A DNA stretch of 64,000 nt from Micropterix aruncella. Taxonomy: Eukaryota > Arthropoda > Insecta > Lepidoptera > Micropterigidae. Shown here one piece after another: positions 23,111 to 34,859 of the stretch (the first letter of the stretch is position 1; each line of letters opens with the position of its first letter). Under the pieces are notes generated by a model, which ran no database searches, had not been told where the DNA came from, and worked only from the letters and a program-made list of their open reading frames with translations. Location of the stretch: NCBI GenBank assembly GCA_944548615.1, contig OX155955.1:11527921-11591920 (forward strand), in the 5' to 3' direction. The translations under genes and the position numbers were made by a program.

Positions 23111-23771
23111 ACGGTTGCAGAAGAGTTGGCTCTTGGCATTTGTCGGCTAGTGTAATAAGCCTTCACCTAGTCCAAAAATGCTCGTAAAAGTAGGTGTTAT
23201 AATATGGAAGCTAATTTTATTAGTATTAATTATTCAGCGGCAGCCTCACTTTATCTTTTATACGTCAACCGCCACACGTATCCTGATATTATCCTTGGCT
23301 GCATAACCGGGAATAGTTTGGTATTCTCATTAGGTATGCATAGACAGGAGCGGTCCGCAACTCGAGGGCGTAGATAGGGGAGTGGAGGGGGTGAGGAGAG
23401 GGGGGGGGGGGTGAAAGGTCGCTACGCCTCGTTACCGCCATCGGTCCTTATCGGGCGCGCAAATTGCGACGCCTATCTATTTTTTAGGCGGCGTCCCGAC
23501 GCTGAGCGCCGCGACGCCGGTGACGCCGCCCCGCGACTCTCGGCTTAACGGCTTCGCCTGAAGCACCTATGCAGAAGCGTTTGTAACCTTTAACGGGGAT
23601 GTACCGCGATGTTGTGGCATCCTATGATGACTTCAGACGCGTATCTAATTCTAAGTTATTTAAAAATACATAGATATTGTAACTAAGGTACTGCAGGCAA
23701 ACACATTCTTACATATCATAAACACAATAATAAATAACTTTGGACTTTGAGCTATATATAAGGTTTAACAC
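23111..23771. other. GC-rich, purine-tract DNA
   Basis: At 23370-23415 there is a long G-rich purine tract including a run of about 14 G. It is followed at 23420-23570 by GC-rich DNA with GGCGTCCCGACGCTGAGCGC-type inverted bits. No gene. The G-runs could form a quadruplex. Confidence 0.4.
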
Positions 23772-24055
23772 GGCCCGGTGGCATAGTGGTTAGGTCGCCT
23801 GATCTTACATTGTAAGGTCCCGGGTTCGATTCCCGGCTGGGTCACCATTTTCCGTTTGGATCAAATAAACGGAATTGTATTTTCAATTCTGTCGATCGAA
23901 TGCAATAACAAGACACACATTTACAAACATGCTACACGCACACATACATATAACACGTCATAGTAGGGTTGGTTGTAAGAGATTGTCATATGACAATAAA
24001 CCCGCCCATTGTGACATTTTCACAATAAAGAGTATAAACAAACAAACAAACAAAA
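23772..24055 (+). mobile_element. tRNA-derived SINE
   Basis: The head (23772-23847) looks like a tRNA. GGCCCGG at the start pairs with CTGGGTC near the end, allowing G-T pairs. An A box TGGCATAGTGG lies at 23779-23789 and a B box GGTTCGATTCC at 23823-23833, followed by CACCA. The anticodon arm cannot form a normal 5-bp stem with a 7-base loop. The body continues for about 200 bp, includes GGTTGGTTGTAAGAGATTG, AATAAACCCGCCCATTGT and AATAAAG, and ends in a CAAA-type simple tail (24036-24055). RNA polymerase III would read it from the A and B boxes. Confidence 0.8.
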
Positions 24056-24124
24056 CTTGTGCCTTATATATTCAGTGGAACATCTATATCAGATATAGAT
24101 TACAAAAATTGTAATCTATACCTG

Positions 24125-25032
<908 letters not shown>

Positions 25033-25170
25033 GAAATCAAAGACTATCGCAGTAGTTTGATATTATAATTAGGTAGACTAGTCCACCCTGGACAACGGCG
25101 GTTGGAACATCGCCGAAACATTGTGTGCTACAAACTTCACGGGGTTAATGCGTTTTTATGATATTTATAA
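25033..25170 (+). repeat. Fold-back repeat, copy 2 (degenerate, one arm)
   Basis: It starts AATCAAAGACTATCGCAGTA, the outer tail of the fold-back family, then jumps near TAGACTAGTCCACCCTGGAC to the right arm: ACAACGGCGGTTGGAACATC, GCTACAAACTTCACGGGG. Most of the left arm is missing, so the palindrome is lost in this copy. Confidence 0.7.
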
Positions 25171-25214
25171 TAATTTTACTTGTCCGGCCTACCAATCAAC
25201 AGGGAGAAAAGTGT

Positions 25215-25450
25215 TGTGAACGCGCGATTTTTTTTTTGACAAGAAGATGGAAAAATCCATTTTGAGCCCTCCTGAGACGATTAACCCCATTTCCAGATGG
25301 AAGTATGTCTGTATGTCTGTGTGTCTCAACGAAAGCGCCCAAAAGCTTATTCCGATTGACCTGAAATTTGGCATTCAGGCATCATTTGGTCATGGCAAGG
25401 GTTCGAAAGATTGTGGTTGAAATCGGTCCACCAGGTGGCGCATTAGTCAT
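25215..25450 (+). repeat. Unnamed ~250-bp dispersed repeat, copy 2
   Basis: The fullest forward copy: AAGATGGAAAAATCCATTTT, GAGCCCTCCTGAGACGATTA, TGTCTGTATGTCTGTGTGTC, GATTGACCTGAAATTTGGCA, CATCATTTGGTCATGGCAAG, and GGTTGAAATCGGTCCACCAG followed by GTGGCGC. It matches 15588-15845 and 41497-41735 in inverse orientation. No coding potential. Confidence 0.85.
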
Positions 25451-25566
25451 ATTATATTATAGAAATATTGGAATTAGAGACATGAAATTTAATACATAGA
25501 TGGATTTATAGGTAATTATCATATAGTAATATTTAATTGGATTATCTTATATACATGCTACAGTAA

Positions 25567-25650
25567 TAATATTTAAACTTCACCATTTCATTTATTATTC
25601 TAGAGTTATTACTCCAGAATAATAAATGAAATGGTGAAGGTTACACATTA
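25567..25650. repeat. Strong hairpin, 24-bp perfect stem
   Basis: The arms 25578-25601 (CTTCACCATTTCATTTATTA...) and 25616-25639 are perfect reverse complements with a 14-base loop. Pairing continues outward with a few mismatches to about 25567 and 25650. It could be a tiny fold-back insertion, a pre-miRNA-like hairpin if transcribed, or a replication-template-switch product. Nothing in the context favours one reading. Confidence 0.9.
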
Positions 25651-26813
25651 TTATGTGTAATTTTAAATCTGATGGCGCTTGTAAATCTGATGGCGAATAA
25701 CACCAATTATAAAAAAAACATAATATTATGAAAAATCTTTCGTTGATAAGTTCATTACAAAAAAATCCACGCTTCTGGTCGACGCGGACGCGATATATTT
25801 GATATTTTGTCTGTCATGTCGTGGTAATTTCCCCTTAAATCCCTAAGAGCGCCCTTGAGCCTTTTATGAGGAAAAATCTACATTATTTTTGGTGGAAGAT
25901 CTTGCGAGTACAAAAAGAGGTTTGACAGCATAACCACGGCATGCACATACGAGGGAACCTTATTTGATATGATTAAAAACTTTAAATTGAATGGTACGAG
26001 TACCAGATAAGTGAATAAATGAATTGAATCTTTATACTCCATACATATTTACATATACGAGTATGTACATACAATTGGAGGACTTATCACTATGACCTAT
26101 TCTATCAACCATTGCGAAATATGAATAGGAACAAATGAATTTCCGAAATGAAATACTTTAAGATGTGATATACATAGTCTCCCTAATTAGGCCGGGGCCT
26201 GTAATAATATACACTCAACTATGTTAGTTATAAATTGTGAATTGTGCTCAAACTTATCAAAGTAATAAACCTAAGAAAAAAAATCTATCTTATAGCTCCA
26301 AATAAGCAGTATGTATCTTAAGAGTGTTTTTAATTTAGATAACTGGGTAACATGTAATAATACCTATTACTACATAATTAAGTAAGAGAAATAATAATTA
26401 ATGCAAAAAACCATTGACAATCTAGGTGTGGTAGCAATAATGGCGAAATATAAACAAAATCAAAATCGAAAGCAATTGCATCGGAGAGCTTCTGACCTAA
26501 GAAGGTCCTTAAGCTGGCTCCATAGTCGGGCTACATCAACAATAAAGGACTGTGAATATGAAGGTGACTGATGTTTTAGAATAGAGAGACTATATTATAC
26601 TGAGTAGATCGGGGAGGCACACCATGACTCGATAAAGAAGTTAAAGTTGCTCTAGATAAGCAGGCGAGGTGGGATTATGGAGCACGTTAAAAAGAAGCGA
26701 TAAAGTTGACAAACTTCAACGTTAACGAATCCGTGCAATATAGGTAAAGTTTATGTAAATCGAAAATATGTCTGAGGCAAAGGTTCTGTAGGCGGTCACG
26801 TCCAAAATAATAC
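25651..26813. other. No gene recognised
   Basis: AT-rich DNA between the hairpin and the 450-bp repeat. No open frame longer than background and no shared repeats were noticed. Confidence 0.5.
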
Positions 26814-27262
26814 ACAAGTAAATATGTTAAAAGGAATAAAAAAAAACTACTGTTACATAAAGTGAACTTTATTATAAAGTATTTATAATACCTTTTTAAC
26901 AGCTTTTTAAATTAAGTATTTGTGCTTTATGTATTTATCCATATAGATACACGGTACATGTTTATTTTCGGAATGTACACAATCAGACCTTTCATTTGAA
27001 ACTAAACACCATGTACTCGTATTTATGTTAATTTATTGACATTTGGAGATTTGGACATTTAGACAACTATTTACTTGATATTTAGACAGTTATGGTACCC
27101 TATGACAGTCGGGATGACATAACATTTTAACAATACCCCACATTTCTAAATCAGTTTGAGCGTTTAGAAGTCATAGTGGAATAAAGAAACGGAAAACATA
27201 CATATGTGAACCCAGAACTCATTACACTCCTTTTTTTGGACAGTCGTATAAAAACAGCAAGG
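26814..27262 (+). repeat. Unnamed ~450-bp dispersed repeat, copy 1
   Basis: Shares block after block with the reverse complement of 37925-38392: AAGTAAATATGTTAAAAGGA, TTTATGTATTTATCCATATA, CAATCAGACCTTTCATTTGA, GACATTTAGACAACTATTTA, GAATAAAGAAACGGAAAAC and ACATTACACTCCT-like segments. No ORF is shared. Ends are approximate, and no inverted repeats or A-tail stand out. Confidence 0.8.
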
Positions 27263-29277
27263 TTTGCATATTATTTTGCTATACTACTATTGGTATGAAT
27301 ATCTGTATTTTATAAGTGTTTGATGTACAAAAAAATACTTGTAGTGGTCGTAAAACCGCGATTATTAGCATCGTTATAATCCGAGCGCCTGGTGCTACGC
27401 TTTGCGCCTTTATTCTTTATAATTATATTTTCAGGATTCCGCATTATTCCGGCTCATTTCCGTCGGCACACTTCCGGTTTCAGACGCCGCGAACGCAGAG
27501 AGAGAAAGAGTGGAAGAGGGAAGAGGGACGGGGAGAGGGCAGAGCTACTCGTGAATTCGAATGCGAGCTGAAACTCATTAGCTCAAACGCGGCTCAAAGA
27601 CGAAAGAGCTTGCGAGCCGCCGCTGCACAGTGGATCCATATGCCTGATGTAGGGTGAAATAAACCTCGATTCAGAGGAGTTTTGTCTTCCTTTAATACGC
27701 CACATTGACTGTGATCCGTCCTACGTGGCTTGTCTCTTTGGCGCATCTCGTCCTAATTCGGCTTCCCGTGCGAACAAAAAACCACAACAGCTGTCTATGA
27801 ATAACTCTATTTTTTCTTTAATAGTGGTATTAAATAAGTAAGACCCCCCTGCCTGTCAACTAAGAGCTTGACCATCCGTGCATTCCGCTATACATTGACG
27901 GTTTGCTTGCTGGCGTTCGCGCAAACCCCGATCTTTGCCGCATTCATCATCTTCGGCCAAAGCGCGTCCCCATACAACGATAGCGCCTAGCCCCATTGGA
28001 CGGGTGAAGAAGTCTAGCGTTATATTTACATGAAATAGATTACATGGTAATGTTGTACTCTTGAAATAATATTCTTTAATTGATAGTAAATCTAGGTATA
28101 CAATATTCGCCTTTCTCGTGTCAACTCGCCAGCCTCATGCAACGCAGAAACACTTTTAAGTCGCCCTTGAAATATCTAAAATAGTCAAATACCAAACAAG
28201 AACACTCTCAGTATTAATGGCAGAAAATAATACCCTAAGCCCAACCATCTGTTAGAAAACAAATGAGGGCAGAAAAAGATAAAAATGAACAAGGGCAGAA
28301 AAAGAAAAAAGCCTGAAATTATCAAGAGACCATCAACAACGCTAAACCGCAATTTTGTGGCGACACAAAACACGTAAATCAGCTGAAATATCAAAATCGA
28401 AATCTTGCATTTTTACAATTAATAGGTCAATAAGGCAAAGTAAAAATCTAATAGCCACGTGGCAGTGGGCCATAGACAACATTTTAACGCATGAGGTTGC
28501 CAACATATCCGTTGTTGGCAACCTCTTGCGAACTGTCAAATTTCATGTTGCAAGGTTATTCTGATTTTTGTTGTTTTCGCCATTAATTAACATGCGACAT
28601 TTATATTTTATATTTCGTATTTTGAGTAGAACCTATGCACCCGGTGAAAATGACGTATATCCAAAATACAGAGGAAGCTTATGTAGTTTGACTCAAAAGA
28701 TTTGATCATTAATTTGTCATTGTCATGTCATGTCGGTATTGATATTGATAAATGGTATTAGTTTGTTTTACAGACCACGGATTTAACTTTCGGTAAATAG
28801 TCCATGCTACTAAAAGAGCGATCACATCCGCTACAGATAATATTTACTTTGGGCTACAAATTACCATTTTGTAATTAATTCTTGATTCAGAGTCTTCCTC
28901 CACCGCCAAAGTATGTATTAGCCTTAGCGTAGAATTTGACATAAAATGAAATTAAAATATTCATTATTCTCGTCGCGACCACTTAATAACTATATAAACT
29001 TATTTTTTTACATTTCTTATCATTATTATTTTAGACTTAATTCCAAAGCAAACCGAAACGCGGCATCCTGAAAATCGGGTAGCCGGTATCCTGGGGATGG
29101 ACCAATTGGTATGTAGTATAGTGGTATTTACTTACGAGTGATTTCGTATTTCTTTCTATTTCTATACTGTATTGTGTTTAAATTAAATTATTGTTATGTT
29201 CTTACTAACAATTAAAACTATACATATCAATGTTCATTTATTATTATTATTGTGTTTTATTTTTAAAATATTATATT
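27263..29277. other. No gene recognised; GC-richer island
   Basis: At 27350-27660 the composition is richer in GC, with a purine-rich stretch (GAGAGAAAGAGTGGAAGAGG). A 113-codon plus frame runs across it without a known motif. The rest is AT-rich, with short frames only (28185-28564). Confidence 0.4.
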
Positions 29278-29360
29278 AAATAAGTGGGTATTATTATTAA
29301 ATAGGTGGGTATTATTATTAAATAGGTAGGTATTATTATAAATAGGTGGGTAAAAATAAT
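29278..29360. repeat. 21-bp minisatellite, 4 units
   Basis: Units of 20-21 bp built on AAATAGGTGGGTATTATTATT start at 29278, 29299, 29320 and 29340, with one or two changes each; the last one fades into AT-rich DNA. Confidence 0.9.
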
Positions 29361-29589
29361 AAATTAAATAAACCTACACTGTTTTCCACTGATGATGTTT
29401 GTATAGAAACAATATTTTTTGTTGTTTAATTTCTTTTTAATTTGAAGCAATAAAATACCTGCCTAATAACAAATAATATGTTTCCGTTAGGAAGATTTAA
29501 TAAAGAGACATTCTCAAGATTGTCCGATTAATTGATCCGAAATTCCCTTTTATGACAGCTTGAGGATATGTATCGTCATAGCAGAGATT

Positions 29590-29779
29590 TAGAGACATAA
29601 ATCTACTATCTAGCAACGCCAACTGGCCCGCGAGAATCCAACACCAAACCGCGTTGCGCTGGGTAGTTAACCCAGCGGGTCTTAGTAGTTACCAGTTATG
29701 GCCGGATTTCTCCGGCCTCCCGACTGGTTACTGGTTTAATGTCGCTTACGCAGTCCTCTACCTAATGTAAGAGGCAATT
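29590..29779 (+). repeat. GC-rich repeat family A, copy 3, left half
   Basis: Contains the family blocks CTGGGTAGTTAACCCAGCGG, CTCCCGACTGGTTACTGG, GTCGCTTACGCAGTCCTCTA and CCTAATGTAAG. It breaks off at GAGGCAATT (29771-29779). The family resumes at 30814 on the same strand, so one copy was split by the LINE in between. Confidence 0.75.
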
Positions 29780-30813
29780 ACATTACATTTACGTCGTGTC
29801 CAATTGGTGGCTAAAAACCGCTCTTGAACGTGTCAAAATATTTGTGTTTTAAGTAGTAAGTATCATTACTACTTTAATCTTTACGTTACAAACATATATT
29901 AATTTAAAAAAATATATAGTATCTAAGAAACTTTGGAACCTACTAAAAGTTATTCGTCGTAGAATCGTATTACAAAACAAATTAAAAAATAGTCAATGGC
30001 TACCTACTAAACATACAATAATTAAAATAGTCAGTTAAAAAGATGAATAATCAAAGCAGAAGCCTAACAATTGAAATAGTCAATAAATCAAATATATACG
30101 TACTAAAAACTGTACATAGTAACATCCAAAGTAGTAAGTAATTTGTTAAATAATCAAACTAAAACTAAATCTTAAATTTAAATACTAGAAGTACATATAT
30201 AATTATCATTCAAATTGGTACAATATTTGCAAAGTCATGGCTCTCGAATTCGGTCAGATTATAGAAAGGGTGGCCTATCAGCATCTCCTTAATGTTTTTT
30301 TTAAATTGTTTGTCCTCCAGTTGTTTGATAGAGGTAGGGAGTAAATTGTAGAATTTAATGCTAAGGTATAAGTAGCTCTTCTGTACTTTTGCCAGTCTTG
30401 TTCGGGATACGCATAAAAGGGAATTACCGCGTGTATGGTAAGAGTGAATGTCCGCTCTAGTTGCGGTTTCTGTTAGGTGCTGTCTGGCATACATTAAGCA
30501 CTGGTATATGAACGCCGAATACATGGTCATTATCTTTGCCTTACTGAAGTATGCTCTGCATGAGGTCCTGGGCGTTAGCTGATAGATGCTGCGTAGTGCT
30601 CTTTTTTGCAATAGGAAGATTCTTTTACTGTTTGCGGCATTTCCCCAAAATAGTAGTCCATAAGTCATTAATGAGCCGAAATACGCAAAATACACTGATT
30701 TGGCTGCCGCGAAGCGACAAAGACTTCTGTTTTTTTTTATTGAGTATATAGAACTACATAACTTACTAGCTAATTCATCGATATGGGTATTCCATTTTAA
30801 TTTGCTGTCAATT
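29780..30813 (-). mobile_element. 5-prime-truncated LINE nested in repeat family A
   Basis: A minus-strand LINE of about 1.03 kb sits inside a family A copy. CAATT is found directly before it (29775-29779) and again directly after it (30814-30818), which fits a short target-site duplication. Its 3-prime end carries GTAATGTAATG-type short repeats in place of a long A-tail. The 5-prime end stops abruptly in the middle of the ORF2 C-terminal region, as expected from incomplete reverse transcription. Confidence 0.7.
30210..30812 (-). pseudogene. LINE ORF2 C-terminal region (jockey/CR1 group)
   Basis: Open on the minus strand without a start codon from 30812: DSKLKWNTHIDELASKLCSS, then SVYFAYFGSLMTYGLLFWGN, IFLLQKRALRSIYQLTPRTS and FYNLLPTSIKQLEDKQFKKN. 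This is the thumb and C-terminal part that follows the RT domain in jockey/CR1-group LINEs (Y-S-L-YG---WG; LQKR-LR-I; N-LP--I). No stop interrupts about 200 codons, so the insertion is relatively young compared with its neighbours. The catalytic core is missing through truncation. Confidence 0.8.
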
Positions 30814-31120
30814 CAATTCGAATCATCGTGGACCCAGGCATCCTTTGCCCGTCGTTTCAAGGGTGGCTGTCATTAGGTCAACAGCCACCCCCGCTCTACA
30901 GGAAACAAAATCGTTTCCAGACTCCTCCGGATATCAGTCAGGATGCACAGTCGATTGGCTGACGTCGCACGGTGAGCAAACCGTCCAAGTGCGCCCAAAG
31001 AACGACTCCCAGGAGAAACTGACCCACTGGGCACAGAGTCCTACCCGGTCTCGAACTTCTGCGTGGAGGCTACCGGATGGGTGTCGACCCATGAGTTGGG
31101 CCGACCCAAAAATGAAGCAA
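30814..31120 (+). repeat. GC-rich repeat family A, copy 3, right half
   Basis: Continues the interrupted copy: ACCCAGGCATCCTTTGCCCG, AGTCGATTGGCTGACGTCGC, ACGGTGAGCAAACCGTCCAA, GTGGAGGCTACCGGATGGGT. It fades out after GTTGGGCCGACCC. Short frames on both strands (30845-31204 and 30934-31299) are open by chance and share no protein pattern with the other copies. Confidence 0.75.
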
Positions 31121-34056
31121 GTAACAATGTCCCAAATGCACTGGAAAAAACGATTGTTTTCCAAATATCTCGCCCTGCTGCACGACTCGCTGGCAAGATT
31201 ATAGTCTGTAACTAGACTATTCACTGTGCGCCGTGTCGTCTGACAATTATTGTTATTATTACATAACTGAGGTAGTTCTGTTAAAGAGGACGACTGCAAG
31301 TATGTTAATTAACGCGGTCGTTTATAGTGACTTTAATTGGAGTTTCTGTGACGTAGAAAGTAATCTTTAGATTCAATGGCACGACGCTTTCCTAGCGGCG
31401 AAGTGCTCCTTCAAACGTTTAGAGGCCCTCGTCACTAAATAAAATGTCTTATTTCTCACTGGTCAGAGGCTGCAAGAAGCAGGCGAGTTATTAAAAAGTA
31501 ATTAAAAAGTTTTTATGTTTTGCTTCAAAATTGAGTAGAAAGATTTTGATAAAATATAGTAAAACTCGATAAACAGCACATTTCCAGTAATATTACGTCA
31601 TATATAATTTTATTATATACACAGATAGGTACATAACTAGTTTTACGAGGAGTTTTGCATAAAGTGTTATTTTGTAAAATTCCTAATTTCAATGACAAAT
31701 ACGTGGTGGAAGACTTCAAACATGCTTTATTGATTTCCCGTACTCTAAAATATTTGTCCCTAAATGTAACCCTTTTAATGTCAAAGTCAATCAAGTGGTT
31801 AGCGTTTTAATTTAATTAAAATTATTTCAGATAGTACCACAGGAGAATGCTTTATTCAGATAATACCAATAAGCTCGAGAGTGCCATATATACTTATGCA
31901 TATTTAACTAATATTTAAAAACGAAATCTTATCTCTAATGTCCCAGTGGTATTTGATTATTGTGATATTTTAATAATGTCTTTGACGAGAAATATCTGAC
32001 AACAAATATTTTTTATTATTATCTCCTTATTACTATTTTTCTTTATTGCACCAAGAATAAAAAATATATACACATAAAAAAAAGTGCCTACAGCACGAAA
32101 CAAAAGCAAAACATGCACCGCTTGATGACCACATATAATAGTCGATTCGAAGATATGGACATTTTTTACTTGAATCAACCTAAATTCAGCAGGGCTGTCC
32201 TTTGCTCACTAGGCGTCTAGGAAGTGATTATATAGTGAGTATACAAATTGTTTCAGAGCGAAAATGAGAATAGCAAAGAGTATAATTTGAATACCTATAT
32301 CCTATCCTACATATATCCCATCTCTCTCCTTTCCTATCCTTGCAATAGTCCGATTGTAATTTAATTTAATTTAATTAAGTGCAATGCAACTTTTGATTTA
32401 CCGTATAACAAAATAATGTAGGAAACAATTAATCGGTCAGCGAAACACTGTATTATAATATTTAGTAATAATTAATGAAGCGCTGTATGTTTCCCGAAAA
32501 TAAAATAAATAAATAAATAAAATAAATAAAACAACAACATTTATGGCCTACGTGACCCGCCGCGTGAATCGATTGCAACCCTTCGTCTCGCATCTCTCAC
32601 TCGACTCACCAAGTAAAACTAACCACTATTGATATCTCTTGTCGTAAATTGTGTTTTACCCTCAACTAATTAAGAAGAGCTGTCATATGTATAAGTAATT
32701 ATATTATCTATACAAATAAAATGAAATGATGTTCGTTAGTAAGCATATATTAGGTTGAACGGCTGAACCGATTTGGCTATTTTTTTTAAAAGTTCGTAAT
32801 AGTCCAAATAAGTTCCTAACAGAAGCGATTTTTTTTAATTCACGATTCGAATAATGGATATCCGTAATTATTTTTTGAATAGGAAAGATATATAAGGTTG
32901 ATTCCATTTTTGTTTTGATCGCTATGCTTTTGGGATGGAATATATCAATCAAATGCATGCAATTAAAAAAAAATCTGGAAGATTTCGAGAAAAACGCATT
33001 CCGGAATAACGCATTCCAGCCTAAATGAAAATACAATTACATTTTTCTACTTTTGTGTTTTTTCGGGATATGTCCAACAAATGTAGTTATTTTATTTATC
33101 TTCCAATTTATTTATTTCGGTATTGATGTGTATTTTCAAATGTGTCAGAATGATGACTTCGCCCAAACACTGCTATACTACGAAATGCCAATATATCTTA
33201 CTTGGAATTAACTGAAAAAAAAATATGACGGAAACAAGGAAACCCGACTTCAGGTTAGCCTACAGCCACATATATTTTCCATGTATTAGGTAATTTTTTT
33301 CAGTCCATCCAAGCAACCACAAGTGTTTCTATTTGCGGGAGGGGGAGTTTGCCTAAAAAGGGGGCGGGGAGTTGGGAGGGAGTTGGGGGGTTAGGGAGGG
33401 GAGAGCTAGAGAGGAAGGAACGGAGTTTTGTTTGGTATGGTATGAATTTTGGTGCTTAGTAGAAAACAATTATTTTCTTTCTATATGGGTAATTGAGGGT
33501 TAAAGTTTGATTAAATCAAAAAATGTGGTGCAATAACAAAACAGTATTCCGTATTTGAACTTTCTCCTCTAACATATGAATACCTAACATTATTATCACA
33601 AATATATCTAACAGAAATGCCTGAAAGCTGTTTGCATCTATCTAAATATATCAAAGGTCTATGTGTTTCTTCCACCCCAGTGAAGTATATGATTAAGAAG
33701 ACAGAACATTGAGTGTGGAGTTAATGAGACGTTATTTGCCCCTTTATATCCACCCCGCTTAGATGAGAGTCGCACATTGAAAGGAATTCGAGTTCACTGA
33801 TCCTGCATAGGTATTATGGATTCCATTTTATATAGGTATTTCGTGGTCGTTCGTCGATAATGTCCTCCGATTGAAAAACCCCGGCTCGTTTTAGTAGATG
33901 AATACTTCATGGTCGATTATTTTTGTATTGCAGTGTGCAAACATGAACGGCTTTAAAATATACAGTTTTCACATCCTAGGTACTGGATGTGATGCCTGTA
34001 GGACGTGCGCTCACCCCATATTGTTTATTCGTATTTAAATTTATATTTTGCAGCGA
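31121..34056. other. Gene-poor DNA with simple repeats
   Basis: No gene recognised. Contents: an AATA-type microsatellite at about 32502-32530; a dispersed repeat at about 32700-32900 beginning AATAAAATGAAATGATGTTC and including CGGCTGAACCGATTTGGCTA, which I know as a common lepidopteran repeat block; and a G-rich tract at 33338-33412 with several G-runs. Short minus-strand frames (31525-31794, 32704-33036) have no domain. Confidence 0.45.
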
Positions 34057-34462
34057 TTAATCCTCACTGTCTTCGTTGTCGCTGTCTGCTTTATTGTTGA
34101 AATACCTCAACTCGTAAGAGTCCTTGGTGGAAGCGACATCGAGGATCTAGTCCTAACGTATCTATTTGTAAGGTACTTTAGATGTCTCTTCGAAAACAGG
34201 ATATCGGTGTTGATACAGAGCATGGTCCTTTGTCTCGCGATCACGAAGTGGTATTCGAGATTGTTCATCTTTACCTCGTTTTTTTCCTGTCCTTAAGGTA
34301 CTTCTCGATGTTGTCCTCTGCGGGGTGCGTGCAGTCGATTGGAAATTTCTTGGAGACCTTCTACGTGATCCCCTTGTAGCGGGGATTGCCATTTTTCACG
34401 CTCTTTTTGGCCTTCTGGAAGAGTTGAGCCTTGTCTGGTAATCTTTTTACCGCCACAGCCAT
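34057..34462 (-). pseudogene. RpL22: Processed pseudogene of ribosomal protein L22
   Basis: On the minus strand the copy starts with an ATG at 34460-34462 (MAVAVKRLPDKAQLFQKAKK) and ends with a TAA at 34057-34059. Clear RpL22 segments are KFPIDCTHPAED, NIEKYLKDRKK, NNLEYHFVIARQ, FSKRHLKYLTNRYV and DSYELRYFNNKADSDNEDSE with the acidic tail. At least two frame changes, a stop after YKGIT and a short loss after HPAED break it. There are no introns over about 135 codons, as expected of an mRNA-derived retrocopy. No clear A-tail remains. Eukaryotic L22 binds 28S rRNA in the large ribosomal subunit; this copy cannot. Confidence 0.85.
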
Positions 34463-34859
34463 TGTACCCTGACACGTGCCTAGCGATTACGGCAAAATTG
34501 TCAAAATGTATATATCTGTCTCTACTATTAGCTACACGTCGCGAAGCCTACGCTGCTAAAATTCAATAATGATTTTTCTTACGTGGCATAATCCCTAATT
34601 TTCGTTGCTCGACTTTGATTGAGCCGTTCACTCACAATGCTATTCAATTTGCAAGGTTATATCTAGATCAGCGAAATCTAGAGCAGCGAAACTCGGTATA
34701 GGTATTCATGGCATTAAATTAACCTATACAAATAAATCCTAATGGTTTTTTCCCTCGACGAACGCCTTCAGCCTCAAAGTACCTCCTCGGTGACCAAACA
34801 TGAAAGTATGAGAAATAGGAAAGAATGAATAATCGTTTATTAATATAACCATGATAGTT
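34463..34859. other. No gene recognised
   Basis: AT-rich spacer between the RpL22 retrocopy and the fold-back repeat. No repeat or frame of note. Confidence 0.5.

Noticed and set aside
23772..23847. Functional tRNA gene
   Set aside because: Acceptor pairing and A/B boxes are good, but no 5-bp anticodon stem with a 7-base loop and U33 can be drawn, and a SINE body with a simple-repeat tail follows.
30845..31299. 119- and 121-codon frames on opposite strands
   Set aside because: They overlap each other inside the GC-rich family A copy and share no protein pattern with other copies.
33338..33412. Regulatory quadruplex or promoter
   Set aside because: G-runs are present, but there is no gene or transcription start nearby to regulate.
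34048..34296. Plus-strand protein of 82 codons
   Set aside because: It is the complement of the RpL22 pseudogene on the minus strand.
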